A stretch of DNA of 64,000 nt from Delphinus delphis. Lineage: Eukaryota > Chordata > Mammalia > Artiodactyla > Delphinidae. Shown piece after piece: positions 22,796 to 33,143 of the stretch (positions are counted from its first letter, which is position 1; every line of letters begins with the position of its first letter). The DNA is taken from the NCBI RefSeq assembly GCF_949987515.2, contig NC_082696.1, forward strand, positions 630,001-694,000. The letters are read 5' to 3'. The position numbers and the translations under genes are program-made. Below the pieces are notes generated by a model that saw nothing but the letters and a program-made list of their open reading frames with translations, searched no databases and had not been told where the DNA came from.

Positions 22796-23285
22796 ACAGG
22801 CTGGGGGAGGGGTGCAGGCTGGGGAAGGGGTGATGCTGGGGGAGGGGTGATGCTGGGGGAGGGGTGCAGGCTGGGGAAGGGGTGATGCTGGGGGAGGGGT
22901 GCAGGCTGGGTGGAGGGGTGCAGGCTGGGGGAGGGGTGCAGGCTGAGTGGAGGGGTGCAGGCTGGGGGAGGGGTGATGCTGGGGGAGGGGTGCAGGCTGG
23001 GGAAGGGGTGATGCTGGGGGAGGGGTGCAGGCTGGGTGGAGGGGTGCAGGCTGGGGGAGGGGTGCAGGCTGGGGGAGGGGTGATGCTGGGGGAGGGGTGC
23101 AGGCTGGGGGAGGGGTGATGCTGGGGGAGGGGTGCAGGCTGGGGAAGGGGTGATGCTGGGGGAGGGGTGCAGGCTGGGGGAGGGGTGCAGGCTGGGGGAG
23201 GGGTGCAGGCTGGGGAAGGGGTGATGCTGGGGGAGGGGTGCAGGCTGGGGGAGGGGTGAGGCTGGGGGAGGGGTGAGGCTGGGGC
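22796..23285. repeat. G-rich minisatellite, 17/18-bp units
   Basis: About 28 tandem units of two kinds. One is 18 bp (GCTGGGGGAGGGGTGCAG) and one is 17 bp (TGATGCTGGGGGAGGGG), with occasional GGGGAAGGGG and GGGTGGAGGGG variants. The kinds alternate in short higher-order blocks. Every unit carries G5 and G4 runs on the plus strand, so G-quadruplexes are likely. The minus strand gives Pro/Thr/Ser/Ala-rich frames that are an artefact of the array. Confidence 0.95.
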
Positions 23286-25620
23286 CTGTGGTACAGGCTG
23301 TGGGAAGGCCACAGTACCCCCATGAGGCTGAGCATGGCTCAACCCACTGTGGGAGAAGCTCCCAGACCTGGGCTGCTTTTTTAAGGTGGAGCCTGGGGCT
23401 TGCTGGTGGGTGGGAGGTGGTGGGTGAGAGGAGGGGAGGGGACCAACCCAGGGTTCCTGGGGCTCAGCAGGAGGGGGGCAGGAGCAGCTGGAGGTGGGGG
23501 AGAAAGTCGGGCGGTGGTGGGAGCCTGCGGTTGGAGGTCATGGGTGATGCCACAGGGACGCAGCCTGGGACGCAGGGGTGTGGGGTGGCTGCAGTCCACG
23601 CAGCTCCAGCGCCCGGCCGGGCTGCGGGCTGAGGGGCCACAGGCCGGAGCACAGGCTGCCCACATGCTCACCCTGTTCAGAGAGTCTGCTTCCTGCCGCC
23701 TCCTCCAGGGAGGTGGGCGGGTCCATCGAGGTGGGGGACTTGGGTGGCAGCCGGGGCCGCCGCGTGGGCAGCACAGCCAGGCCACGGGCTTCGTAGCAGG
23801 TTTGCTTCCTGCTCAGAGGAGCTTAGGTGGGCGGACCCCAAATGCTCAAAGGCCCCTTAGAGCGGCGTTCTCCTAGAAAAGGGCACAGCCGGGGCCCAGG
23901 CTCAAGGCTGAGGGCATTTTTCTCTGAAATAAGGTAAACCTGAGGGTGCTTTTCTCTTCTTGGAATCAAATGGGGCAGAAGTAAAGAGATTCTTCTGGAA
24001 AACGCACAGCACCTACACCTGCAGGCTGGTACTCCCAGGCCTGAGGGGGAGGCGCTGCCCCTGCTGCGAGCAAGGACGAGGTCAGCGGGAGCCCGAGTCA
24101 CTCAGGGAGCGGCGGCCCGAGTCCGGTGCCCGCGGGTCACACGTGTCCCTGGGGAGGGTGGACAGGGGAGCCTGCCTCTCGTCTAAGTCGTGCCGTCACT
24201 GTGGCTCCAGCAGAGAGAGCTGGGTCCGCCCGGTGGCCCCGCACCAGCTCTCTGCTCCTGGGAGGTGGTCACTCGATACGTCCCGATTAGCCGATTTCAC
24301 AGAGGCCGGAACTGCTCGGTGCAGGGGGTAGCGTATGTCCTCCCCGCCCTGACGACCCCTCGCCAGTGCCCTGGGCCGTGCCTGGAGCTCACCGGCCCTG
24401 TGCCTCCCCGAGCTTGAAGCCACTTCTGACAGGAGAGCGTCACCCCTGGACCGAAACTCGCCGCCAGGCCAGCGGGCATTTGGGGGGTGGGGCCTCTGGC
24501 CTCGATGGGAGGGAGGGGTGAGCAGGGAGGGGTGACCCGAGCGTCCCAGGTTCCTGGGGAAACAAACCCGTGTGCCACACACTAGGGACCCCAGGACGGA
24601 CTCCAGGGAAGATGCCCTGAGGCCTCTCCCTGGGGGGAGCCCCCGCTCAGCTGCTGCAGCCCCTTCCAGTCCCCTGGCTGCGAGGACCCCACCCGCGGGC
24701 TGTCACAGCTGCAGGCCTTTGATCTAAATCCCACCCTGGACTCAGCCACCACTTGCCACAGCTTCCTGCCGGTTTCGTGTTCCCAGGCGGTCAGACCCTG
24801 TGTCCTCCACTCCCTCCAGGGCGCCGGGGGCCCTTGAGTGACGACCACACATGTGCCTCCGCTGGCCTTCCAGCGTCTGACCTCAGGGAATCCCTTCCTC
24901 CCTCCTGCCCTCTGGTGCTCCAGGAGGTGGCCACAATTCACCAGCTGTCGTCCCCGCCCGGCCCCCACCAGCCACTCACTTTCAAAGGCCTGCGTGTCCT
25001 CCTGGTCTCCTGGGGCAGAGCCGCATGGGCGGGGCTAAGCCCTGTGCTTCGCGTCCTGATCTGCACTTAGTGATGCCTGTTGCCTGGGAAACCAGGCAGG
25101 CGTTTAGGGTGAAGGCAGGCCTTGGACGCCACCTGGAAAAGGGAAGCTGCACTGTCTGCAGTGTCCACTGCCCTGTCTTGGAGACACAGCCCTGCCCTGG
25201 CCCCAGGATGGAGCCCAGAGAGGGTCCGCACAGGCGCTTCCTTCTCTGTGTCTCGCGGGAGACACACCTGCGGCCTTCGCCCTTACTCCTGGGGCCGCGG
25301 CCTTGGCAGGGCTGTCGGGCAGCACGGGACGTGGGGAGCGAGCGCTCTGGGAGCGGCGATCACCGCCCAGCACCTGTGTGTGCGCAGAGATCGATCCCCG
25401 ACCCCAGGGCCGCCACTGCTCGGCAAGGCCCGTCCTCAGGCAGGAGCCCAGACCAACTGTTGCCGAGGATCCCAGCAAGAGCTCCAGGCTTCCGGCTGCA
25501 GCGGCCAGGCTTCAACACGGGCCAGTGATTCAAATCAGAAATTCCACCTCACGCTAGGCCAGCCCTGTCCAGGCAGGAGCGGCAGGCAGGCTTCTGGCCT
25601 GGCCAGACCTGCGAGTTATT
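23286..25620. other. Unassigned GC-rich stretch
   Basis: About 2.3 kb with no recognisable gene, RNA or transposon. Confidence 0.4.
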
Positions 25621-25623
25621 CCT

Positions 25624-25698
25624 CAGGAAACGGGCCCCAGGAACCAAACACGCTGGAGGACAGCCATGAGACCCACGTGGGCGTTCCACACATGGGTC
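25624..25698. repeat. Dispersed 75-bp duplication, copy 1
   Basis: Shares 'caggaaacgggccccaggar', 'ccaaacac', 'gagacccrc' and 'tgggcgttccacacatgggt' in the same order and spacing with 26267-26341. Both copies are 75 bp and in direct orientation, about 640 bp apart. They differ at roughly eight positions. The flanks are unrelated. Confidence 0.9.
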
Positions 25699-25799
25699 CC
25701 ACACGTGGGTTCCACACAGCGCAGTATCATGTGGGCACTGAGTGTGAGAGAGTGGTCTGTCCCGTGATGTCCATCGTGGCAGTTCTGGTACATTTAACC

Positions 25800-25930
25800 T
25801 GGAAGGCTGTGGAATATTCCATAATTTGCACCATAGTCCAACTGCTTCTCTATTCACGGATTTTTGAGTTGTTTTCATTTTTTTCCTTTTACAAACAATG
25901 CTGCAAAGAAAATTCTCACTCATGAATTGT
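25800..25930 (-). mobile_element. L1-type 3'-UTR fragment
   Basis: 'gtggaatattccataatttg', 'tgagttgttttcattttttt' and 'ttttacaaacaatgctgcaa' match the reversed 3' region of old mammalian L1 copies. It is short and non-coding. Confidence 0.5.
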
Positions 25931-26266
25931 GGACGCGAGGGGATGGGCTCCGCTGGTTGGGGGGCTGCGTCCAGACGCAGCCTCCCGTGGACAGACGCCC
26001 CACGTCCCGGCAGGCCCCCTAACCCCGTATGCCTGACGTGGACACTGAGACCTGGGCTTGTCCCTGGGTTCTCTCCCTTCGCTGAGCCTTGCTGTTTCCC
26101 CAGTAAAGTCTGTATCTTTGCTGCATGTTCTGTGTGACTTGCTGGACACTGTTCTGAGGCCACGTGTGATGCCGCGGCAGACGTGGATGGAGCCGTGAGC
26201 TCAGCGCTGGTCGGCACCCAGCGGGGACCCCGCAGAGGTGTCTGAAGACCTGGGCGTGGCTGGAGC

Positions 26267-26341
26267 CAGGAAACGGGCCCCAGGAGCCAAACACAGTGGA
26301 GGAAAGCCACGAGACCCGCATGGGCGTTCCACACATGGGTC
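26267..26341. repeat. Dispersed 75-bp duplication, copy 2
   Basis: Direct-repeat partner of 25624-25698 with the same length and order of blocks. Confidence 0.9.
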
Positions 26342-27530
26342 AGCCAGTGGGGCAGCGTCCAGGAAGGTCTGATGCCAGTGGGGCGGTGGTGCCCGGCATC
26401 TCGGGGTCGCAGGGGAGGCCCCGGAGAGCTGGACACAGGCCCTGACCCTGGAGACCCAGCATCTACCCAGCAAGGTAAGCCAAGGTCAGGGACAAAGGGG
26501 AAGCTGTAATGCCCACCCGGGGCCCCACCCACCCTTTGGTACCGTCCATCTAAGAAAGACAAGATTAGCGCTTGCTTCTTTACCAGTGTGCATCTGTTAA
26601 ATTGTTTTTAAAACTTTGTTCAATGGCATCCTCCAAGAATAACCAATTATATATTTTTTCTTAAAGATTTTTAAGAATTCCTTTGATATTGCTTACCAAG
26701 AACGGCTCTTCTAACATATTTATAAGTTTTATAATCATGATTTGCATTGATTGTGTTATTGTTTTTACTTGCTTTGTAAATGTTGATTTGTTCATAATAC
26801 CAAATGACAACAATCAGAGACACCGATTCTATGTCCAGTGTTACCGTGAACTCATGGGTCCAGCATACTCAGTGGGTTTCATGTGCCGAGGTCACTGTCT
26901 CGCCGGTGTTAATCTTCCCGTGGTGAGAGTTTGTCGTTTATGTGTTTATCTCCGTAGGCATCTGGAATCTAGCTTTGTGTCTGGGGTGAGGAGGGTCCAT
27001 CCACCCACCACCAGGCTCTGTGGAAAAAGGAGAGGAGAGGTCTGTACAGTGAGGGGGGTCCCCCAGGAGATGCTGCATCCGAGCACCGTCCCTGAGCTCA
27101 GACTTAGACAGGGAAGCTCTGGGGCCAGCAGGGGACCAGCCGCGGCAGAGCAGGCGAGAGGGGAGGGTCTCAACGCACCGTCGCTCCAGCAAACCACGGC
27201 TGCTCCCAGAGCCGCCATCCAGACGCCCACCTGCCCCTCCTGGTGCTGCAGCGAAATCACTGGGAGCACAGATTATGTGCAACTGGAAAGCGTGTGAGTC
27301 ATTGCTTTGTGGGTAGGAGAAAACCAGAGTCATGCTTAGAGCTGATGAACGGCAGGCTTGGTAGGGGCTCTGCACCCTGCGCTGCCCCTTCCCAGTGAGA
27401 GGCCTCTTCCTTGCCCGGAGGCCACGGGTGAAATCTCTGAATCCTGCCCCAGCCATGCTCTGGCTTGTTCAAGGACAGCTTCTGCGCAGTCTTAAGTGAA
27501 GGGTTACCTGCTGCTGTTCTTTTCAACAGC
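26342..27530. other. Unassigned stretch with AT-rich core
   Basis: 26570-26880 is AT-rich ('taaattgtttttaaaacttt', 'catatttataagttttataa') and unidentified. The rest is GC-rich. The 204-codon plus frame at 26683-27297 spans both compositions and shows no known domain. Confidence 0.35.
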
Positions 27531-27835
27531 TTTTCCTAAATATGCAGCTGTAGTCAAATGGATCCCGCAGCAGCTGGCGGAAACACTATTTAGTAAGACT
27601 CTACTGATTCTTCGCAAATTTAAGTTTCCTTTAATTAACCAAAGTACTTGATAGCTCTGAAGAAGCATTTTTAATAAGTAGGAATTAATTAATCCTTTAA
27701 TAGCAGTAGGACAAATTAAGCAAGATTTTGAAAGGGAAGCTACTTCATATCTTTGACTGTAATTCCTTCCTGCTGAATTTTTGAAGCGTTTTTTGACACT
27801 GTCCTCGACCTGAGAAGCTCCAAAAGCAGGGTGAA
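27531..27835. promoter_or_regulatory. Candidate conserved non-coding block (AT-rich, homeodomain-like motifs)
   Basis: A sharply bounded AT-rich, transposon-free-looking block in GC-rich surroundings. It holds several TAATTA/TTAATT-type words ('cctttaattaaccaaag', 'ggaattaattaatccttta'), the core recognised by many homeodomain factors, and CAGCTG/CAGCAGCTGG E-box-like sites. Regulatory function is inference only; no conservation data are visible here. Confidence 0.25.
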
Positions 27836-28734
27836 ATCAGACATTCCACTCACTTGCTACCATGTTATTGAGCTCCCACTTTTTTAAGGGCACTCTTGGC
27901 GGGAATCCCAGCATCAGGGCCTCTTGGGGGTGCGGAGGAGCCCAGCTGTTCACGGTGGGGTTGAGGTTTCCCAGAAGGTGCCTCCTTGCTGAGGACACTG
28001 GGATCTGCCCCCCATGATCCCAAGCACGTCCCCTAAAAGCCCCGGACCAGGCAGGAGGCTTTGACTGGCAGCTGGGGCCACAGGGCACCATGGCCCCCCT
28101 TGTCTGACTGCCATCCTGCCACTCACCTCACAAAACAGCAGGCACCTCTGCCGAAAGCGCGCCTGGTCTCCTGCAGCCTGGGGGTCAAGTCCAGACTCGG
28201 GGCCCCCACAGCCCCCTGCACACTTGCAGCCCCACCACGCACAGCCCCCGCCGCGGCCCGCCCCTCTGCCAACGCCCGCTTGGAAGCGCCGGGCTGTCCG
28301 AGTCCAACCTCTCTCCTCCCTGCGACCTGTGATTCCTCCTGACCCCTCTCCCTTCTCCACCTGAGTCCCCACGAGGGCCTGTCCCACAGCGTGAGGTTGA
28401 AAATGTCCTTCGAGTGAGAGGAAGAGGGAGGAGGTGGTCAGAGGGGCACCAGCCATGCGCTGACCCACAGTTTAGACCCACCTGCTGCAGGACGCGCAGC
28501 ACGACCTTCGGGAACGCGCCTCCCGAGGGACCTCGGGGCTCACGTGCGAGCGGGCTCCCAGTCTGCCGGCGTGCAGGCCGGGGCCCACGTGGCCCAGCAC
28601 CGCCGCGCCTGAAGGACACACTGTGCCCTGCAGGGGTGCGGGGAGGGGAGAGGTGAGCAGGGGGTAATCTTTCCCCCAAACCTCAAAGGGCTCCTGCTCT
28701 CTCCAAGAGCCCAAGAGGACCTCGGGAGCCCTGT
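27836..28734. other. Unassigned GC-rich stretch
   Basis: CpG is moderately dense at 28190-28610. No gene was recognised. Confidence 0.4.
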
Positions 28735-28795
28735 GCCCCCTCTTCACAGGTGGAGAAACGGAGGCACAGAGGGTGCACACGAACCAGCAGCTGGG
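28735..28795 (-). mobile_element. Possible MIR core fragment
   Basis: 'ttcacaggtggagaaacgga' followed by 'ggcacagagggtgcac' and 'accagcagctggg' resembles the reversed MIR core (gaggaaactgaggcacagag). It is short. Confidence 0.4.
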
Positions 28796-28800
28796 CCGTG

Positions 28801-28970
28801 GCTGCCGGGTTCCCATGGCTGCCGGGCTCCCAGGGCTGCCGGGCTCCCGTGGCTGCCGGGTTCCCATGGCTGCCGGGCTCCCAGGGCTGCAGGGCTCCTG
28901 TGGCTGCCGGGTTCCCGTGGCTGCCAGGTTCCCGTGGCTGCCAGGCTCCCAGGGCTGCTGGGCTCCCATG
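28801..28970. repeat. Minisatellite, ten 17-bp units
   Basis: Ten contiguous units of exactly 17 bp, type GCTGCCGGGYTCCCRKG. Units 1-3 and 4-6 form two near-identical 51-bp blocks, so there is a three-unit higher-order period. Because 51 is divisible by three, artificial frames run through the array on both strands. An eleventh unit has decayed to 'gctgcccttcc'. Confidence 0.95.
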
Positions 28971-30426
28971 GCTGCCCTTCCTGGAGGACACGCCTGGGTG
29001 CCACGACACTTCGTTCCCACAAAAGGACCCATTTGTCCCCATGGGGCCATCTCGCCTTTGTCACCGAAGCGTCTGCAAGCAGATGGCCCATCCTCCGCGC
29101 CCGTGGGTGGAGCTGTCTCCCTCCAACCCCAGTGCTTCCCCAGACCAGCTTTTTCCAGAAAGCAACAGGCAAAGACGAACTTACACGTTGACTATAAAAT
29201 TCTAAGCCGGCTGCTTGAGGTGCAGAGGGCGGAGAGTGGGGCTGCCTCAGCCTCAGGCAGGAGGTGTGTGCACTGGAGCTCGGGGTCAGCATCCCCGCCC
29301 GGCCTCAGGCAGCATCTGTGGAGCTCGGGGTCCCTGCCGGCACCCCGAACAGGGGAGCAAGAGGCCGCGCCTCTGGCCGAGGGGCGTTTCCACCCATGCA
29401 GGGCCCACACGTGGCCTGGTCAGGCTCTGGGCACCGAGGTGTCTGGCGGGAGGCCAGGAGGCCGTTTGCCACCCCCGGGGCCTCCATCAGAAGCCGCCGT
29501 CCCCCAGCCAGGCAGACCTGTGCTCACCGGTGGGGAAACGGAGCAGCAGCGTGGATGCAGGAGCCCGTGGGCCGGGGTTTCCCCGGCGTCCAGCCCAGGC
29601 CCGTGTTGAGGTGCTGTTCCACTTGAGGAGGCCCACAGGGCCCCTTCTGACCTCTCAGGGGAAGGGCCTTGGCTTCCCTGGTGCAGCCCAACCGTTCTCT
29701 TGCAGCTTAGAATTACTCACCACACATCCAGGCCAGTACGGGACAGATGGTGCCCGTGGCCCAGGTCCACAGAGAGGCCCCGACATCCTAAGAAAGGGGC
29801 TGCCTTCACCCTGCAGGGCGTGGGGACCAGCCACCCAGACAGGGTACCTGCCAGGAAGGGGCTCAAACGTCCTAGTTGGAAGCTGGGGTTCACTGCCACC
29901 CAGTGTGTGTGTGTGCATGTGTATGTGGACACGTTCCCAGGCCCCTCCTCTGTGCACATGTGCACGTGCGTGTGCACAGGTATAAATCCAGGGTCCGTGG
30001 GCCGTGTTCCCAACCTCATCCCATCAGAGGAAAGCAGCAAGTCTGCACGTCTCCATCCTCCTGGCCCCGAGGAGACGCTATTGCCCCTGCTCCTCAGGAG
30101 GAAAAGTTCCGGCACATCCAGGACGCGAAGCGCTGAGGCGAACAAGTACCAGCTGAGCGTTTCAGCATCGCCAGGGACAGCATCTGTGTGAGAACATGAG
30201 CTCCACAGACACAGCCTGGAGGACCCACAGCATTCAGGTGTGTAGACCGGCATTCACACACCTCCCTCAAACTGCTGCGTCTCCAGGTGCCAAATACTCC
30301 CGTCCTCTGCTCCAAATACACCCTGGGGTCGGGTCACTCGTCCTAGAGAAGGACTGAGCGCCTGCTGGGAAGAGCACGAAGAACGCCGTAAATTCGCAGC
30401 ACAACCACCCGTCACACAGACAATAC
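28971..30426. other. Unassigned GC-rich stretch with TG-rich patch
   Basis: 29900-29985 holds 'tgtgtgtgtgtgcatgtgta' and related TG/CA-rich text. Otherwise no gene or named repeat was seen. Confidence 0.4.
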
Positions 30427-30505
30427 CCGCCCCGTCTACACAGCCACGCAGGACCCACCCCGTCTACACAGCCATGCAGGACACACTCCGTCTACACAGT
30501 CTCCC
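30427..30505. repeat. 28-bp tandem repeat, three copies
   Basis: 'cgtctacacagccaygcagg' plus 'acccac' starts at 30433, 30461 and 30489. The third copy is partial. Confidence 0.9.
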
Positions 30506-31069
30506 TGGAGCCGACCTACCGGTCTCCCGCAGAAGCTCTGTGGGGGCTGTTTGCTGGAGGAGCAGTCAGGGGACCCTAGGGGTGGACTTGTGTGCTCGTG
30601 GCCAGAGGTGACTGGGGTCCCTGGGTGGGCGTGGACGCTGGGCTCTGCTGGCTGCCTGGGCCCAGACTTGAGCTCGCGATCCTAAGTCACGCTTGTTTCG
30701 GGGACAACGGGGCTGGGGTCCTTCCTGGCCTCCTGTCCCTGTCTGGCCGCCTGCTTCCTGGGCTCCCTCTGACTTCGAGGACGAGCACCCGCCCCCCCTG
30801 CACAGTTTGCCCTCAGACCCCCCAGGTCCTGCCAGCGGAGGAGTTAGAGGCCGGCCTGTCCACCCGAGAGCTGGCCTGAAAAGCCCGAGGCAGCCCCGTC
30901 TGCACCCTCTGGGTCTCCTAGCCCCGGGACCAGATCCAGAGGAGCTTCCTTGCCGTCCACCCAGAGGAGTTACCAAATCCTTACTCATCCTCAGGAAGCA
31001 TGAATGTTTCATATCTATTTCTTCCCCAAAGTCTATTCTCTTATTATTGTGTCAAAATTAAAAACAGCT
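30506..31069. other. Unassigned stretch
   Basis: Nothing recognisable was seen. Confidence 0.4.
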
Positions 31070-31268
31070 GGGCTTCCCTGGTGGCGCAGTGGTTGGGAGT
31101 CCGCCTGCCCAGGTAGGGGACACAGGTCGTGACCCGGTCCGGGAGCATCCCGCGTACCGCGGAGCGGCTGGGCCCGTGAGCCATGGCCGCTGGGCCCGCG
31201 CATCCAGAGCCTATGCTCTGCAACGGGAGAGGCCACAACAATGAGAGGCCCACGTACAGAAAAAACAA
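31070..31268 (+). mobile_element. CHR-type SINE (short form, decayed)
   Basis: Starts 'gggcttccctggtggcgcag' and ends in A-rich 'cagaaaaaacaaaa'. The B-box is damaged ('caggtcgtgacccgg' in place of the gggttcgtgcccc form), so internal RNA polymerase III promotion is probably lost. The target duplication is unclear. It looks older than the copy at 19311-19520. Confidence 0.92.
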
Positions 31269-32903
31269 AACTATTTCTTTCCACAAGGCAAAGACACCCA
31301 GATTCATCTCTTTTTCTTCTTAAAATATCCTTTTCTTTGAAGACATAGAACATAGATGCAGGTGGGGGACAGCCCTCCTGGTGGTCTCCATGCTGGGCAG
31401 CTGGCTGACCTCCTGCAGGCTGGACTGGGGCACACTCGGTCCCGTCCTGTCTTCAACATAAAGCAAGTCATGTGACAGGACAGTGAGGAGGACGGCCAGA
31501 GCCTCCCGCTCAGGGCCGCAGGCTCCGGGAGCGGGGCTGGGAGGGCTGGCGCAGTGCGGGCGCAGCGCTGCCCGAGGCATCTCAGCATCACTGCCTGCCT
31601 GGACAGGACCCCAGCCCCCGTGCTTGGCCTGGGTGCTTGTGTGCCAAAGTGCAGTCACCCCAGACCTTGCTGCGCACAAGGGCCGTGAGCAGGGGGTGAG
31701 AGGCGCGTCTGTGCTGATGGACGCCACTCCCGTGGTCACGGCCCATGCAGGGACGATGACAGACGGGAGAACACCCAGTGCCTGCGGGCGGGGCCCCTGG
31801 GAGGCACACCTGCGGGCAGGGCCCCCGGGGCTCTCTGTGCACGGAGGAAGCCCTACTGACTTAGCCGTCAGTGAGCCAAAGGGGTTCCCTCCTCCAGGGC
31901 TGCTCTCGGGCCAGATGAGATGCACAAACCCCCAGCCCAACGGCGGGTGTTTAGCAGACGCTGTATTACGTTCATGATTAACTTACTGTCTTATCCATTG
32001 TCTGGCCATCGCTATGCAGTTACTACATCCTCCTCACGTCAGATGATGAAAAGTTAAACTAGTTAAAGCAATGACCTCTTCAAAGGCAAATAGAGCAGAA
32101 GGACATTCGTGTCCGGTGGAACAGCCGATCACCCCCAGATCGAAGGACTGAGGACACTCTTTTCGGCACGGAAGCCAGCACTGAGGCCAGCGGGAGGGAT
32201 TGGAGCCCTCCCTGGACCACCTGATTGATGCCCACCCAGCTGACTCGGCCCAGCGTCTGGGCTTCACTGGGCTCTGAGTTCTCGTCCACAGGACGGTCAC
32301 TTATGGCTGCTCCCGCCCCAGACACTGCCGCTCAGGGGCTGGCTCCTCGCCGGCTTCTCGAGAGTAGGTGGCGGCCAGTGGGCAGGGACAAGGACGGCCA
32401 AGGCCGCAGGGTCCCCGGGGAGGCGTGGCGGTGAGTCATCCTGTGAGATCTGAGTTAGTCCCTGTGCTGTGCTCGGCCTCGCTGAGTTACTTCTCTTTCC
32501 TTTGTTCGTCAGGAAGACGACAGCTTCAGGAAGGAGAACGGGCGAGAACAAGAGGCCGCGTGAGCCGGACGCACGTCCTGAAGGAGGCCCCGTCCCTGCG
32601 GCTCGGTCCTCGCAGGAAGGAGCGGCTGCCGGGCACCCCCAGCAGTTCAGCAGCGAGAGGTCACCTACCCAGCGGGAGCTGTTACTGTGCAGCTGGTGTT
32701 TCAAAATGTGCTACCGAGAGTCAAAGACATGGGCGTCCCAGTCTCCTCCCGTGGGTCCAGGTGCCGTGACTCAGTGGAGGGTCCCAGACCCTCAGTAAGG
32801 GGAGGGCTGCCACCTCCAGGCCCGCCTGGGGCAACAATTTCCAGGAAAAAATATAGGCTGTGGAATTAGACAGCTCTATTTAGCTAACACCCTTTTCATT
32901 AAT
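31269..32903. other. Unassigned stretch
   Basis: 31960-32130 is less GC-rich. No gene, RNA or transposon was recognised. Confidence 0.4.
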
Positions 32904-32919
32904 TAAACCTGTATTTTTT

Positions 32920-33126
32920 TTTTTGTTTTTTTTTGCGGTACGCGGGCCTCTCACTGTTGTGGCCTCTCCCGTTGCGGAGCACAGGCTCCAGATGCGCAGG
33001 CTCAGCGGCCATGGCTCATGGGCCCAGCCGCTCCACAGCATGTGGGATCTTCGCGGACCGGGGCATGAACCCGCGTCCCCTGCATTGGCAGGTGGATTCT
33101 CAACCACTGAGCCACCAGGGAAGCCC
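32920..33126 (-). mobile_element. CHR-type SINE (short form)
   Basis: Reverse-oriented copy with a T-rich tail, 'gcggtacgcgggcctctcac' at its left and 'gccaccagggaagccc' at its right. It is flanked by a perfect 16-bp target duplication, TAAACCTGTATTTTTT, at 32904-32919 and 33128-33143. Confidence 0.95.
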
Positions 33127-33143
33127 ATAAACCTGTATTTTTT

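Noticed and set aside
22301..23335. 344-codon Pro/Ser/Thr-rich minus-strand frame
   Set aside because: Most of it is the translated 17/18-bp minisatellite; other frames are equally open over the array.
25549..26562. 337-codon minus-strand frame
   Set aside because: Its two similar parts come from the 75-bp direct repeat, and it runs through an L1 3'-UTR fragment; no domain is seen.
26683..27297. 204-codon plus frame with a hydrophobic N-terminal part
   Set aside because: The hydrophobic part is translated AT-rich DNA and the rest translated GC-rich DNA; there is no signal of a real protein.
28472..29609. Frames of up to 278 codons on both strands
   Set aside because: They run through the 17-bp minisatellite with a 51-bp period; no homology recognised.
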